Origin: Parasulfuritortus sp037439465
GTDB taxonomy: Bacteria > Pseudomonadota > Gammaproteobacteria > Burkholderiales > Thiobacillaceae
Direction of reading: 5' to 3'
Assembly (NCBI GenBank): GCA_037439465.1
Contig: JBBIVX010000011.1
Span: 1 to 64,000, forward strand
DNA: 64,000 bases
The notes under the pieces: generated by a model
What the model was told of the DNA's origin: nothing
What the model saw: the letters and a program-made list of their open reading frames with translations, nothing else
Databases searched by the model: none
Shown here: one piece after another, positions 53,977 to 62,739 of the stretch
Layout of the letters: each line of letters starts with the position of its first letter
Numbering within the stretch: position 1 is the stretch's first letter
Position numbers and translations under genes: made by a program

Positions 53977-55368
53977 CTAGTTTTTCATCTGACCATAGCG
54001 TTTCAGCTTGCGCCACAGCGATACCCGGTCGATGCCTAATATCTGCGCTCCCAAGGTCTGGTTGCCATTGGTTTCCTTGAGCACCCACTGGATATAGTCG
54101 CGTTCCTGTTCTTCCAGTGTGGGCATCCTGCCCTCCTTCTTGCGAAAGGTGCGCAGCGAGAGCTCACGCAAATCCTCTGGCAGGTGGTCAGGCTCGATCT
54201 CGCTGCCCGAACAAAGGGCGACGCCGCGCTCGATGATGTTTTCCAGTTCGCGCACGTTGCCGGGAAAATCGTAAACCTTGAGCAGCTCCAGCACCTGCGG
54301 ATCGATCTCGCGGACATCCTTGTGCATGAGCGCGGAACACTTGTTGAGGAAGTGGTAGGCCAGCAAGGGGATGTCGTCACGCCGCTCGGACAAGGGCGGT
54401 ATATGAAGGTTGACGACGTTGAGGCGAAAATAGAGGTCCTGCCGAAAATGGCCTTCCCTGACCAGTTCGGCCATGTCGCGGTTGGTGGCGGTGCACACCC
54501 GCACGTCCACCTTGACCGGCTGCATGCCGCCCAGTCGCTGTACCTCCCGCTCCTGGATCACGCGCAACAATTTGACCTGCATGGCCGTGGACATTTCGGT
54601 GACTTCATCGAGAAACAGCGTACCGCCGTTGGCTGTCTCAATCAGGCCGGGCTTGCCTATGGCGCCGGTGAAGGCGCCTTTCTCATTGCCGAACAACTCG
54701 TTGGCCAGCAGATCCTCGTTGAACGCGCCGCAGTTGACCGCCACGAAGGGGCCGTCGGGGCGACCGCCGTGTTCATGCAGGTAGCGCGCGAACAGCTCCT
54801 TGCCGGTGCCGGATTCGCCGGTGATCATGACGTTACAGCCAGTGGGGGCGACCTTGCGGGCCATCTCCAGCAGTTTCTGCATGTGGGCATCCTGGGTGAT
54901 GATCTTGATTCGGCCCTGAAAACTGTCCAACTGCTCGCGCAAGACCAGGTTCTCCCGCTTGAGCCTGACTTTTTCCAGTGCTTCGGCCACGGTCTGGCGC
55001 ACTTCATCGAGGCGGAATGGTTTGGCGATGTAATGGAAGGCGCCCTCCTTCATGGCCTCGATGGCGGAATCCAGGGTGGCATAGCCGGTGATCATAACCA
55101 CTTCGCTGTCGGGCGCCAGCTCGCGGCTGCGCCGCAGCACCTGCATACCGTCGATCTTTTCCATCTTGAGGTCGGTCAGCACCACGTCGAAATGCTGCTT
55201 CTCCAGCAACCCTAGCGCATTGCTGCCGCTGGTGGTGGCCGTGACCTCGTGGCCGGCCTTCCTGAGCACGTGTTCAAGGTTGCGCAGGGCGACGCGCTCG
55301 TCGTCGACCACCAGTAGCCGGCCTTGCGGCGGCTGACTGTCGGCTGGGCTGGCCTGGATGGCGTTCAT
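53977..55368 (-). CDS. Sigma-54-dependent NtrC-family response regulator 2
   Basis: 463 residues from ATG 55368. Receiver with D66 (VVLTDLKMEKIDG) and K116, AAA+ domain with Walker A GESGTGKE (184-191), GAFTGA (231-236), GGTLFLDEVTEM, and a C-terminal Fis-type HTH (LGAQILGIDRVSLWRKLKRY). It overlaps the sensor kinase stop by 4 bases, so they are a two-component pair. Across the AAA+ domain it is nearly identical to regulator 1 (for example APTGCNV-ITGESGTGKELF), indicating an old duplication. Confidence 0.95.
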   Translation of the reverse strand: MNAIQASPADSQPPQGRLLVVDDERVALRNLEHVLRKAGHEVTATTSGSNALGLLEKQHFDVVLTDLKMEKIDGMQVLRRSRELAPDSEVVMITGYATLDSAIEAMKEGAFHYIAKPFRLDEVRQTVAEALEKVRLKRENLVLREQLDSFQGRIKIITQDAHMQKLLEMARKVAPTGCNVMITGESGTGKELFARYLHEHGGRPDGPFVAVNCGAFNEDLLANELFGNEKGAFTGAIGKPGLIETANGGTLFLDEVTEMSTAMQVKLLRVIQEREVQRLGGMQPVKVDVRVCTATNRDMAELVREGHFRQDLYFRLNVVNLHIPPLSERRDDIPLLAYHFLNKCSALMHKDVREIDPQVLELLKVYDFPGNVRELENIIERGVALCSGSEIEPDHLPEDLRELSLRTFRKKEGRMPTLEEQERDYIQWVLKETNGNQTLGAQILGIDRVSLWRKLKRYGQMKN

Positions 55369-56828
55369 GTTGTCTCCGTGGTATTGGGGGCGTACTGGGG
55401 TAGGCGGATATGAAAAACGGTGTACCTGCCCGGCTCGCTCTCGGCGGCGATGCAGCCGCCATGCTCCTCGACGATCTCGCGCACGATGAACAAGCCCAGG
55501 CCGGAACCGCGGCTGGCTTCCTTGGTGGTGTAGAAGGGGTCGAATATATGCGCCAGGACGTCGGCGGGGATGCCCTGGCCATTGTCGCGGACGTCGATAT
55601 CGACCACCTCGGGATTGGGAAAACGTCCGGCCTGACCGCGTAGACAATTGGGCGCGGTTGGGTCATCGGCATGACGCGCTACCGCGCCGATCCGTATTTC
55701 GCCGACGCCTTCGAGCACTTCCACTGCGTTCTTCAGCAGATTGAGAAAGACCTGTTGCAGACGCGGCTTGTCGGCAGACAGGGTGAGATCGTCCGGGATG
55801 TCGATGTGGATTGAGACTTTAGCTGGCGTTTCGTTACGCAAAAACAAAAGCGTTTCCTTGATCGTCGCCTTGAGCGGCACTGGCCGCCGCGCGAATTTCC
55901 GCTCCCGCGCATAGTCGAGCAGGGAGCGGACGATACGTTGGGCGCGCACCGTCTCGTCGTCGATCTGGCGCAGCATCGCGCGCCGCCATTCCGGTCCGGA
56001 TGTCTCGCCGTCCTCGATCAGTATTTGCGCGGAACTGGAGATATTGGAGAGCGGATTGTTCACCTCGTGGGCGACCCCGGAAATGAGGCGTCCAAGCGAG
56101 GCCAGGCGGTCGGACTGGATGAGTTGCTGCTGCTGGCGCAGGCTGATCTCATCCAGGACGTGGTTGAAGGCGCGAACCAGGGCGCTAATCTCACGGTCCT
56201 TGGTCGGCAGGGCAAGCCGGGACTTGTTGCCGGCGGCGACCATCTCCATGCGTTGTTCCATTTTCTTCAGCGGCCGCACGATGCTGCTGGAGACCACTGC
56301 GCCGGAGATTGCAAGCAGAACGAGCAGGCCTAGCAGGGTAATCAACAGGAAGGCGCGTTGCCGCTCAAGGTTCGCCTGCAGCATCGCGCGCTCGGCGTCG
56401 GCCAGGCTCTGAGCGGTGTTGACGATGCCCAATCCCAGGTTGCGAATGACTTGCGCATCCAGTTCGCCGCTCGATCTGGCATGGCTCGACATTGCGTCGG
56501 CATAGCCGATCAGGGCACGGCGCAAATCGTTCAGCCGACTGGGCGAAGCCAGATTTTTGAAGGCCTCGCCATTGTCATCGAGCAGCTGCCTGGCACGTTC
56601 GACATATTTCATATTTTCCCTGAGATCGCCGCGCTGGCGGTAAAGGAAATAGTTTTTTTCGAAGCGCCGGATTTCCAGCGCGACATCGAAGAACTCGGCG
56701 ATGCTCGATCCAGCCCGTATCTGTTTCTCGATCAAGCGCGACTCCAGAAAATAGAGCACGAAAAGGCCGATCAGCAGGACGGCGAACACAGCATAGCCAA
56801 GAATGATTTTTTGCCGCAGTGATCTCAT
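55365..56828 (-). CDS. Sensor histidine kinase paired with NtrC regulator 2
   Basis: 487 residues from ATG 56828; an upstream ATG at 56864 lies inside an inverted repeat and is not favoured. TM1 about 8-28 and TM2 about 159-182 flank a helical periplasmic sensor of 130 residues, beginning EFFDVALEIRRFEKNYFLYR (helical-bundle type). HAMP about 183-235, H-box GRLISGVAHEVNNPLSNI with His254, and HATPase blocks LLKNAVEVLEGVGE, DNGQGIPADVLAHIFDPFYT and GSGLGLFIVREIVEEHGG. Ligand not evident. Confidence 0.93.
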   Translation of the reverse strand: MRSLRQKIILGYAVFAVLLIGLFVLYFLESRLIEKQIRAGSSIAEFFDVALEIRRFEKNYFLYRQRGDLRENMKYVERARQLLDDNGEAFKNLASPSRLNDLRRALIGYADAMSSHARSSGELDAQVIRNLGLGIVNTAQSLADAERAMLQANLERQRAFLLITLLGLLVLLAISGAVVSSSIVRPLKKMEQRMEMVAAGNKSRLALPTKDREISALVRAFNHVLDEISLRQQQQLIQSDRLASLGRLISGVAHEVNNPLSNISSSAQILIEDGETSGPEWRRAMLRQIDDETVRAQRIVRSLLDYARERKFARRPVPLKATIKETLLFLRNETPAKVSIHIDIPDDLTLSADKPRLQQVFLNLLKNAVEVLEGVGEIRIGAVARHADDPTAPNCLRGQAGRFPNPEVVDIDVRDNGQGIPADVLAHIFDPFYTTKEASRGSGLGLFIVREIVEEHGGCIAAESEPGRYTVFHIRLPQYAPNTTETT

Positions 56829-56855
56829 GGTCGAGCAGTGTATCAGTACAGTTGC

Positions 56856-56885
56856 AAAATGCAATTATAGAAATAATTGCATTTT
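56856..56885. promoter_or_regulatory. 13-bp perfect inverted repeat in the divergent control region
   Basis: AAAATGCAATTAT (56856-56868), loop AGAA, ATAATTGCATTTT (56873-56885). TTGCAAAATGCAA (56852-56864) overlaps the left arm as a smaller dyad, and TTGCATATCGCAA (56947-56959) is a further one. They are 66-174 bases upstream of the sigma-54 promoter at 57025, a usual distance for NtrC-type enhancers. The same 13-mer occurs at 51902-51914. Confidence 0.6.
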
Positions 56886-57024
56886 CTAATAAGAACATGG
56901 ACATGGCGTTTCGGTACAACGCGCTGCCGGAGCGGTTTAATCATGGTTGCATATCGCAATTCAAATATCCTGGCGGTGTTGCGCGTGCACATGAAATGCA
57001 TTGAATCATAAAGAAATAAGATGA

Positions 57025-57040
57025 TGGCACGGCTATTGCT
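57025..57040 (+). promoter_or_regulatory. Sigma-54 promoter of the Usp-SulP 2 operon
   Basis: TGGCACGGCTATTGCT matches the -24/-12 consensus TGGCACG-N4-TTGCW with GG-N10-GC spacing. Predicted start near 57050, 32 bases before the ATG at 57082. Divergent from the kinase-regulator 2 operon. Confidence 0.88.
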
Positions 57041-57081
57041 AAAGCTCATCGATTTGAGTCTGACCAGAGCACGACGCCGCC

Positions 57082-57465
57082 ATGTCCGCCGCCGAGCCTT
57101 ACCGGAAAGTGTTGTTGGTGTTGTTGGCGCATGTGCCGTCCAGGCGTGTGCTGGATGCCGCCTGCGCGTTGTGCGAGCGCCTGGGCGCTGGTCTGGAGAT
57201 CGTCAGTCTGGGCGGGAGCCTGCCGCAAGACCTGCTCAACGCAACGGCTAAGGAGGTCGCTTTGTCGGGCCTGAATTGCAAGGCGCTCGATAAAAAGGAT
57301 TGGGGTATAGCCGACCTGGTCGATTGGGCGAATAGCCGCTCCTGCGTATCGACCGTCATGCTGCCGGCCTCGGAATGCGGTCCGGTCAACGCCCCTGACC
57401 AGGATGACGCCGATGCCTGGCGACATTTGGCTTGCCCGCTGGTGCTGGCTGGGCGTGAACATTAA
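57082..57465 (+). CDS. Divergent universal stress-like protein
   Basis: 127 residues. The first strand PYRKVLLVLLAHVPSRRVLD and the alternating fold resemble a Usp domain, but the ATP motif GxxG-x9-G(S/T) is missing; the end has HLACPLVLAGREH where Usp has its last strand. No ribosome site is obvious for ATG 57082. It is the first gene after a sigma-54 promoter and 19 bases before SulP gene 2. Function inferred only from shape and place; low certainty for the family. Confidence 0.62.
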   Translation: MSAAEPYRKVLLVLLAHVPSRRVLDAACALCERLGAGLEIVSLGGSLPQDLLNATAKEVALSGLNCKALDKKDWGIADLVDWANSRSCVSTVMLPASECGPVNAPDQDDADAWRHLACPLVLAGREH

Positions 57466-57484
57466 TAAACCGATGTGAGATGAA

Positions 57485-59596
57485 ATGAACGCATTGCCTA
57501 AATATTTGCCCTTTCTACGCTGGTTCCCGCTCAAGACCGACATGGTCAAAGCGGACTTTGTGGCCGGCATTACCGTGGCGCTGGTCCTGATTCCACAATC
57601 CATGGCCTATGCGCAATTGGCGGGCATGCCGGCCTACTATGGCCTGTATGCCGCCTTCCTGCCGGCGGCCGTGGCTGCGTTGTGGGGATCGTCGAACCAA
57701 TTGGCCACCGGGCCGGTGGCGGTGGTATCGCTGCTGACCGCGTCCAGCTTGGCGGTGTTCGCGGCGCCTGGTTCGCCCGACTTCATCGCCCTGGCGATCA
57801 TGCTGGCGCTTTTTGTCGGCCTCATCCAATTACTGCTGGGGGTGTTCAAGCTGGGGGTGGTCGTCAACTTCCTGTCGCATCCGGTGATCGTCGGCTTCAC
57901 CAACGCGGCGGCCATCATCATCGGCCTGTCGCAAGTATCCAAGCTGTTTGGCGTGCCGATGGGCAGGAGCGAGCACTTCATCAACGACATCATTGGCGTG
58001 CTCTCGCAGATTGGCGACACGCACCTGCCGACCCTGGCCATGGGGGTGGCGGCCATCGTCATCATGTGGGCAGTAAAGAAGTTTCGTCCCAAGTGGCCCG
58101 GCGTGTTGATCGCCGTGGTTCTGGCCACCACCCTGTCCTGGGCGATCGGTTTCGAGCACAACAGTACCGCCAAAGGCGAGCAGATCGCCGACCCCGATGT
58201 GCGGGTGCTGGTCGATGAATTAACGCGGACCGAGCAGCGTGTGATCGAGATCAACACGGAAATCGCCGACAAGTCGAAACGGCTGGCGATGGCTGCGGCA
58301 AGCTATGGCGCACACAGCCAAGCGGCGCTGAGCCTGCATTACGAAATCGATGTGCTGCACCTTAATCTGGAAGATCGCGAACGGGAAAATGCCAAGCGGA
58401 TGCGCGCCCTGCGCAAGATGGCCTTCCAGCGCGCCGGTGACAGCGGCGGCGTGCTTTATCTTGAAGGCGAGGCCCCCCAGGGCGTTGCCACCGACGGCGT
58501 GCGCTGGCGGATCAAGAAGGTCAAGGGCGGCGAGCTGAAACTGGTGGGCGGCGGCGAGGTGGTGGGTAACGTCCCCCAGGGCTTGCCCAGTCTCGCGCTG
58601 CCGCATCTTGACATGAGCAAGCTGGCTTCGCTGTTGTCGGTGGCATTGGTGATTTCCATGGTCGGTTTCATGGAAGCCATTTCCATCGCCAAGGCCATAG
58701 CCGCCAAGACCAAGCAGCGCCTTGATCCCAACCAGGAGCTGATCGGCCAAGGCATGGCCAACATCGTTGGCTCCATGAGTCAGGCTTTCCCAGTCTCCGG
58801 TTCCTTCTCGCGCTCGGCGGTGAACATGAACGCCGGCGCCAAGAGCGGCATGAGCGCGATCTTTACCGCGTTGTTCGTGCTGCTCACCCTGTTGTTTCTG
58901 ACCCCGCTGCTGTATCACCTGCCGCAGGCGGTGCTGGCGGCGATCATCATCATGGCGGTGATCGGCCTGATTAATTTTAAGGCGATCAAGCACGCCTGGC
59001 ACGCCAATCGCCACGACGGCATCGCCGCCGTGGTGACCTTCGTGGCCACCCTGGCCTTTGCCCCGCATCTGGACAACGGCATCATGGTTGGGGCCGGCCT
59101 GGCGCTGGTGCTCTACCTATTGCGCACCATGAAACCGCGGGTGGCGCAGCTGGGGCGATTCCAGGATGGCACCTTGCGCGACATCAGGGTCAATCCCGAT
59201 CTGCCGACCAGCGAGCATGTGGTGGCCATGCGCTTCGACGGCCAGCTCTATTTCGCCAACGTCGCCTACTTCGAGGACGCTGTTCTGGAGACCCTGGCCG
59301 ATCATCCGCGCGCCAAGTACCTGCTCATCGTCGGCGACGGCATCAACCAGCTCGACGCTTCAGGTGAAGAGGTCGTCCACCACCTGTTCAGCCGCCTCAA
59401 GGACGCTGGCGTTACCCTCGTGTTCTCCGGCCTGAAGAAACAGGTGCTGGACGTGATGCGCGCCACCGGCCTGTTCGAGGTCATCACTCAGGACAACCTC
59501 TTCGCCACCGAGGACCAGGCTATCGCCGCGATCTACGAGCGGCTGGGCGAGGCGGCCCAGGACGACCTTTTCTGTGCCTTGAAATCGGTGCGATAA
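57485..59596 (+). CDS. SulP-family anion transporter 2 with a periplasmic coiled-coil insertion
   Basis: 703 residues, about 100 more than SulP 1. GITVALVLIPQSMAYAQLAG is TM1, and SQAFPVSGSFSRSAVNMNAG is the TM10 region. Between predicted TM7 and TM8, about residues 227-358 are extra: first a long helix (VLVDELTRTEQRVIEINTEI) with heptad-like spacing, then a beta-type segment (DSGGVLYLEGEAPQGV). With the N-terminus inside, this segment falls in the periplasm. STAS domain about 575-690 (VVAMRFDGQLYFANVAYFED). Substrate unknown; sulfate, bicarbonate or another anion possible. It follows the Usp-like gene by 19 bases. Confidence 0.87.
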   Translation: MNALPKYLPFLRWFPLKTDMVKADFVAGITVALVLIPQSMAYAQLAGMPAYYGLYAAFLPAAVAALWGSSNQLATGPVAVVSLLTASSLAVFAAPGSPDFIALAIMLALFVGLIQLLLGVFKLGVVVNFLSHPVIVGFTNAAAIIIGLSQVSKLFGVPMGRSEHFINDIIGVLSQIGDTHLPTLAMGVAAIVIMWAVKKFRPKWPGVLIAVVLATTLSWAIGFEHNSTAKGEQIADPDVRVLVDELTRTEQRVIEINTEIADKSKRLAMAAASYGAHSQAALSLHYEIDVLHLNLEDRERENAKRMRALRKMAFQRAGDSGGVLYLEGEAPQGVATDGVRWRIKKVKGGELKLVGGGEVVGNVPQGLPSLALPHLDMSKLASLLSVALVISMVGFMEAISIAKAIAAKTKQRLDPNQELIGQGMANIVGSMSQAFPVSGSFSRSAVNMNAGAKSGMSAIFTALFVLLTLLFLTPLLYHLPQAVLAAIIIMAVIGLINFKAIKHAWHANRHDGIAAVVTFVATLAFAPHLDNGIMVGAGLALVLYLLRTMKPRVAQLGRFQDGTLRDIRVNPDLPTSEHVVAMRFDGQLYFANVAYFEDAVLETLADHPRAKYLLIVGDGINQLDASGEEVVHHLFSRLKDAGVTLVFSGLKKQVLDVMRATGLFEVITQDNLFATEDQAIAAIYERLGEAAQDDLFCALKSVR

Positions 59597-59707
59597 TTCA
59601 GCCACTATGACTGCGCCTCTGTCTATTCACCGCCCATCCAGTCTGATTAGATTGGCTGGTGGAAGGCTGGAGGCCGCCGCGGATCCGAGGATGGTGGCGC
59701 CCTTGCC

Positions 59708-61768
59708 ATGAGCGCGGTGAACATGGTCGACGGGATTCCGCTGTTTCTGGCCTATGTTGCGCCGGCAAGCGCACTGTTGTCGGGCGTCGTTTCCCTGTTC
59801 GCCGTGCGCCGCCATCCCGGCTTTCTGCACACCGGCTCATTCCTTTTGCTGTTTCTCGCCGGCGTGACCGACGTCATTGCCGGCGGCTGGGCCTTGCTCA
59901 CCGATCTTACTCTCGTCGATCGCCTGGCACTCGGCCTGCCCTGGCTCGAATGGCATATCCGGCTCGATCCGCTGTCCGGCTTCTTCATGATCCTGCTCGG
60001 CACGCTGGTGATCGCCGTATCGCTCTACGGCCCCAGCTATACCCGTGAGTACACCCACGGCGAGGCCCCGCAGCCCTTGCCGCCGCTGGGCGTGTTCACC
60101 GCGACCTTCGTCATTGGCATGCAGATGCTGCTGCTCGCCGACGATGCCCTGGTGTTCATGATCTTCTGGGAAATAATGTCGCTGTCCGGCTATTTCCTCG
60201 TGGCCTTCCAGCACCAGCATGCCGCCAACCGCCACGCCGCCTTCCTCTATTTGTTGCTCGCGCATGTGGGTTCGCTGGTCATACTGCTTTCCTTCGGCGT
60301 GCTTGCCGCCTTCGGCGGCGGCCTGACCTTCGCGCAGATGCGCGCCGCCTCACTGACGCCGTTGTGGGCGACGCTGGCCTTCGCCTTCGCCTTCCTCGGC
60401 TTCGGCACCAAGGCGGGCATGGTGCCGCTGCACGTCTGGCTGCCCGACGCGCACCCGGTCGCGCCATCGCATATCTCGGCGATGATGAGCGGCGCCATGC
60501 TCAAGATGGGCATCTACGGCATCGTCCGCGTGAGTTTCGATTTGATCGGCGAGGTGCGCTGGGAATGGGGCGTGGCGGTGCTTGTCATCGGTACCGCCTC
60601 GGCCTTGCTGGGCGTGCTCTACGCCCTGATGCAGCACGACCTCAAGCGTCTGCTCGCCTATCACTCGATCGAGAACATCGGCATCATCCTCATGGGGCTG
60701 GGCATGTCGATGATCTTCCTCGGCAGCGGCCATCCGCTGCTCGGCACGCTCGGCCTGGTGGCGGCGCTCTATCACACGCTCAACCACGCGTTGTTCAAGG
60801 GCCTGTTGTTCCTCGGCGCCGGCGCCGTGCTCTATCGCACCCACGAGCGCGACCTCGAACGCATGGGCGGCCTGATCCAGCGCATGCCGGTCACGGCGTT
60901 CATGTTCCTGATCGGCAGCGTCGCCATCTCCGCGCTGCCGCCGTTCAACGGCTTTGTTTCCGAGTGGTTGACCTTCCAGGCGGCCTTGCAGGCGCCGGCG
61001 CTGGACAATGGCGTGCTGCGCATGATCATGCCGATCGCCGCCGCCCTGCTCGCCCTGACCGGGGCACTCGCTGCCGCCTGTTTCGTCAAGGCCTTCGGTA
61101 TTGCCTTCCTCGGCAAGCCGCGTACCCGCCATGTCGCCCATGCCCGCGAAGTGCCTATGGGCATGCTGCTCGGCATGGGCTGGCTGGCAACCCTTTGCCT
61201 GGTATTGGGCGTCCTGCCGACGCCGATGATCGAGGCCATGGCGCCGATCACGCGGCTGCTGGCGCACACCGAACTGCCGGCGGCGGCCGCCCAGGGCTGG
61301 TTATGGCTGACGCCCGTCTCGCCACAGGTCGCCTCCTATTCGGCGCCGTTCGTTCTCCTCGCCCTGATCGTGGTGTACGGCCTGGGCTACCTGTTCCTCA
61401 GGCGCGGCGCCGCTCCCGCCCGCCGTTGCTATCCCTGGGACTGCGGCTTCGGTCAACTCAGCCACCGCATGGAATACACCTCGACCTCATTCACCCAACC
61501 GATCCGGCGCGTTTTCGGCGCGGTCTGGAAGGTCGAAGAGGCGATCGAAACGACGACTGACGGCGCCAGGCCGCTTCCGCGCGTGACCGGCATCCGCCAT
61601 CACCTGCACGTGCAGGACTGGTCATGGCTCAAGGTTTATCAGCCGATCGGTTGGCTGGTGCTTGACGCCGCCCGGCGCATCGGCTTCATCCAGACCGGCA
61701 GCATCCATACCTACCTGAAATATTCATTCGGGACGCTCATCTTCCTGCTCTGGATAGTCAGCCTATGA
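59708..61768 (+). CDS. hyfB: Hydrogenase-4 component B-like subunit (NuoL/M/N antiporter family)
   Basis: 686 residues, many membrane helices. The ion-channel core contains FLGFGTKAGMVPLHVWLPDA, YHSIENIGIILMGLGMSMIF and LNHALFKGLLFLGAGAVLYR, as in HyfB/HycC. The C-terminal part (YTSTSFTQPIRRVFG, then a final membrane helix) fits the HyfB group instead of NuoL. It probably pumps ions as part of a membrane oxidoreductase. The 111 bases before it hold only a weak dyad. It overlaps hyfC by 4 bases. Confidence 0.88.
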   Translation: MSAVNMVDGIPLFLAYVAPASALLSGVVSLFAVRRHPGFLHTGSFLLLFLAGVTDVIAGGWALLTDLTLVDRLALGLPWLEWHIRLDPLSGFFMILLGTLVIAVSLYGPSYTREYTHGEAPQPLPPLGVFTATFVIGMQMLLLADDALVFMIFWEIMSLSGYFLVAFQHQHAANRHAAFLYLLLAHVGSLVILLSFGVLAAFGGGLTFAQMRAASLTPLWATLAFAFAFLGFGTKAGMVPLHVWLPDAHPVAPSHISAMMSGAMLKMGIYGIVRVSFDLIGEVRWEWGVAVLVIGTASALLGVLYALMQHDLKRLLAYHSIENIGIILMGLGMSMIFLGSGHPLLGTLGLVAALYHTLNHALFKGLLFLGAGAVLYRTHERDLERMGGLIQRMPVTAFMFLIGSVAISALPPFNGFVSEWLTFQAALQAPALDNGVLRMIMPIAAALLALTGALAAACFVKAFGIAFLGKPRTRHVAHAREVPMGMLLGMGWLATLCLVLGVLPTPMIEAMAPITRLLAHTELPAAAAQGWLWLTPVSPQVASYSAPFVLLALIVVYGLGYLFLRRGAAPARRCYPWDCGFGQLSHRMEYTSTSFTQPIRRVFGAVWKVEEAIETTTDGARPLPRVTGIRHHLHVQDWSWLKVYQPIGWLVLDAARRIGFIQTGSIHTYLKYSFGTLIFLLWIVSL

Positions 61769-62739
61769 ACAGCCTTGCCATGAACAGCCTGTCGATTGCC
61801 TGGGCCCTGGCCGCCGCACAGACACTGCTCTTCATCGCCGCCGCGCCGCTGATGGCCGGTTGGGTCAAGCGCCTCAAGTGCCACATGCAGAACCGTGCGG
61901 CGCCGGCCGTGTGGCAGCCCTACCGCGATCTGGCCAAGCTGATGAGGAAGGACATGGTGCTGGCCGAGAATGCCACATGGTTGTTTCGCGCCACGCCCTA
62001 TATCGTTTTCGGCGCCACCCTGCTTGCCGCCGCCGCGGTGCCGCTCATCGTCGTGCATCTGCCCACCGCCGCCATCGCCGACCTGATCGTGCTGGTCGGC
62101 TTTTTCGCCCTGGCGCGGTTTTTCACTGCGCTGGCCGCCCTCGATATTGGCACCGCTTTCGGTGGCATGGGCGCCTCGCGCGAAATGACTGTCGCCGCGT
62201 TGGCCGAGCCAGCCATGCTGATGGTAGTGTTCACACTATCGATGACGGCGGGCACGACCAATCTGTCGACGGCCACCGATGTCGTGTTGCAGACCGGCGT
62301 GGCGCTGCGCCCGTCGTTTCTGTTCGCCCTGCTGGCGCTGGCCATGGTGGCGGTCGCCGAGTGCGGCCGCATCCCGGTGGACAACCCGGCCACCCACCTC
62401 GAACTGACCATGTTGCACGAGGCCATGATCCTGGAATATGGCGGCCGCCACCTGGCGCTGATCGAGTGGGCCAGCCAGATAAAGCTGATGATTTATGCGG
62501 TGCTTATCGTCGATTTTTTCTTCCCCTGGGGCATCGCCCGCGACTTCAGCGCCGTCTCGCTGGGCATAGGCGTCGGCGCCGTCGTGGCCAAGATGATGTT
62601 GCTCGCCATGCTGCTGGTGGCCTGGGAAACGGTGCTGGCCAAGATGCGCCTGTTCCGGGCGCCGCAGTACCTCGGCTTTGCCTTCCTGCTGGCCCTGCTC
62701 GGCATGCTCACCAGCATCGTGCTGGAAACGGGGAGTTAG
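61765..62739 (+). CDS. hyfC: Hydrogenase-4 component C-like subunit (NuoH family)
   Basis: 324 residues, about eight membrane helices. NRAAPAVWQPYRDLAKLMRK and ECGRIPVDNPATHLELTMLH are the HyfC/NuoH signatures; the acidic residues of the HLELTMLHEAMILEY segment line the quinone-side channel. It links the membrane arm to the soluble part of such complexes. ATG 61765 overlaps the hyfB stop. Confidence 0.9.
   Translation: MNSLAMNSLSIAWALAAAQTLLFIAAAPLMAGWVKRLKCHMQNRAAPAVWQPYRDLAKLMRKDMVLAENATWLFRATPYIVFGATLLAAAAVPLIVVHLPTAAIADLIVLVGFFALARFFTALAALDIGTAFGGMGASREMTVAALAEPAMLMVVFTLSMTAGTTNLSTATDVVLQTGVALRPSFLFALLALAMVAVAECGRIPVDNPATHLELTMLHEAMILEYGGRHLALIEWASQIKLMIYAVLIVDFFFPWGIARDFSAVSLGIGVGAVVAKMMLLAMLLVAWETVLAKMRLFRAPQYLGFAFLLALLGMLTSIVLETGS

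Noticed and set aside
59654..59668. GG-N10-GC spacing upstream of hyfB, resembling a sigma-54 promoter
   Set aside because: The -12 element reads AGGC instead of TTGC and the -24 lacks CAC, so the match is too weak.
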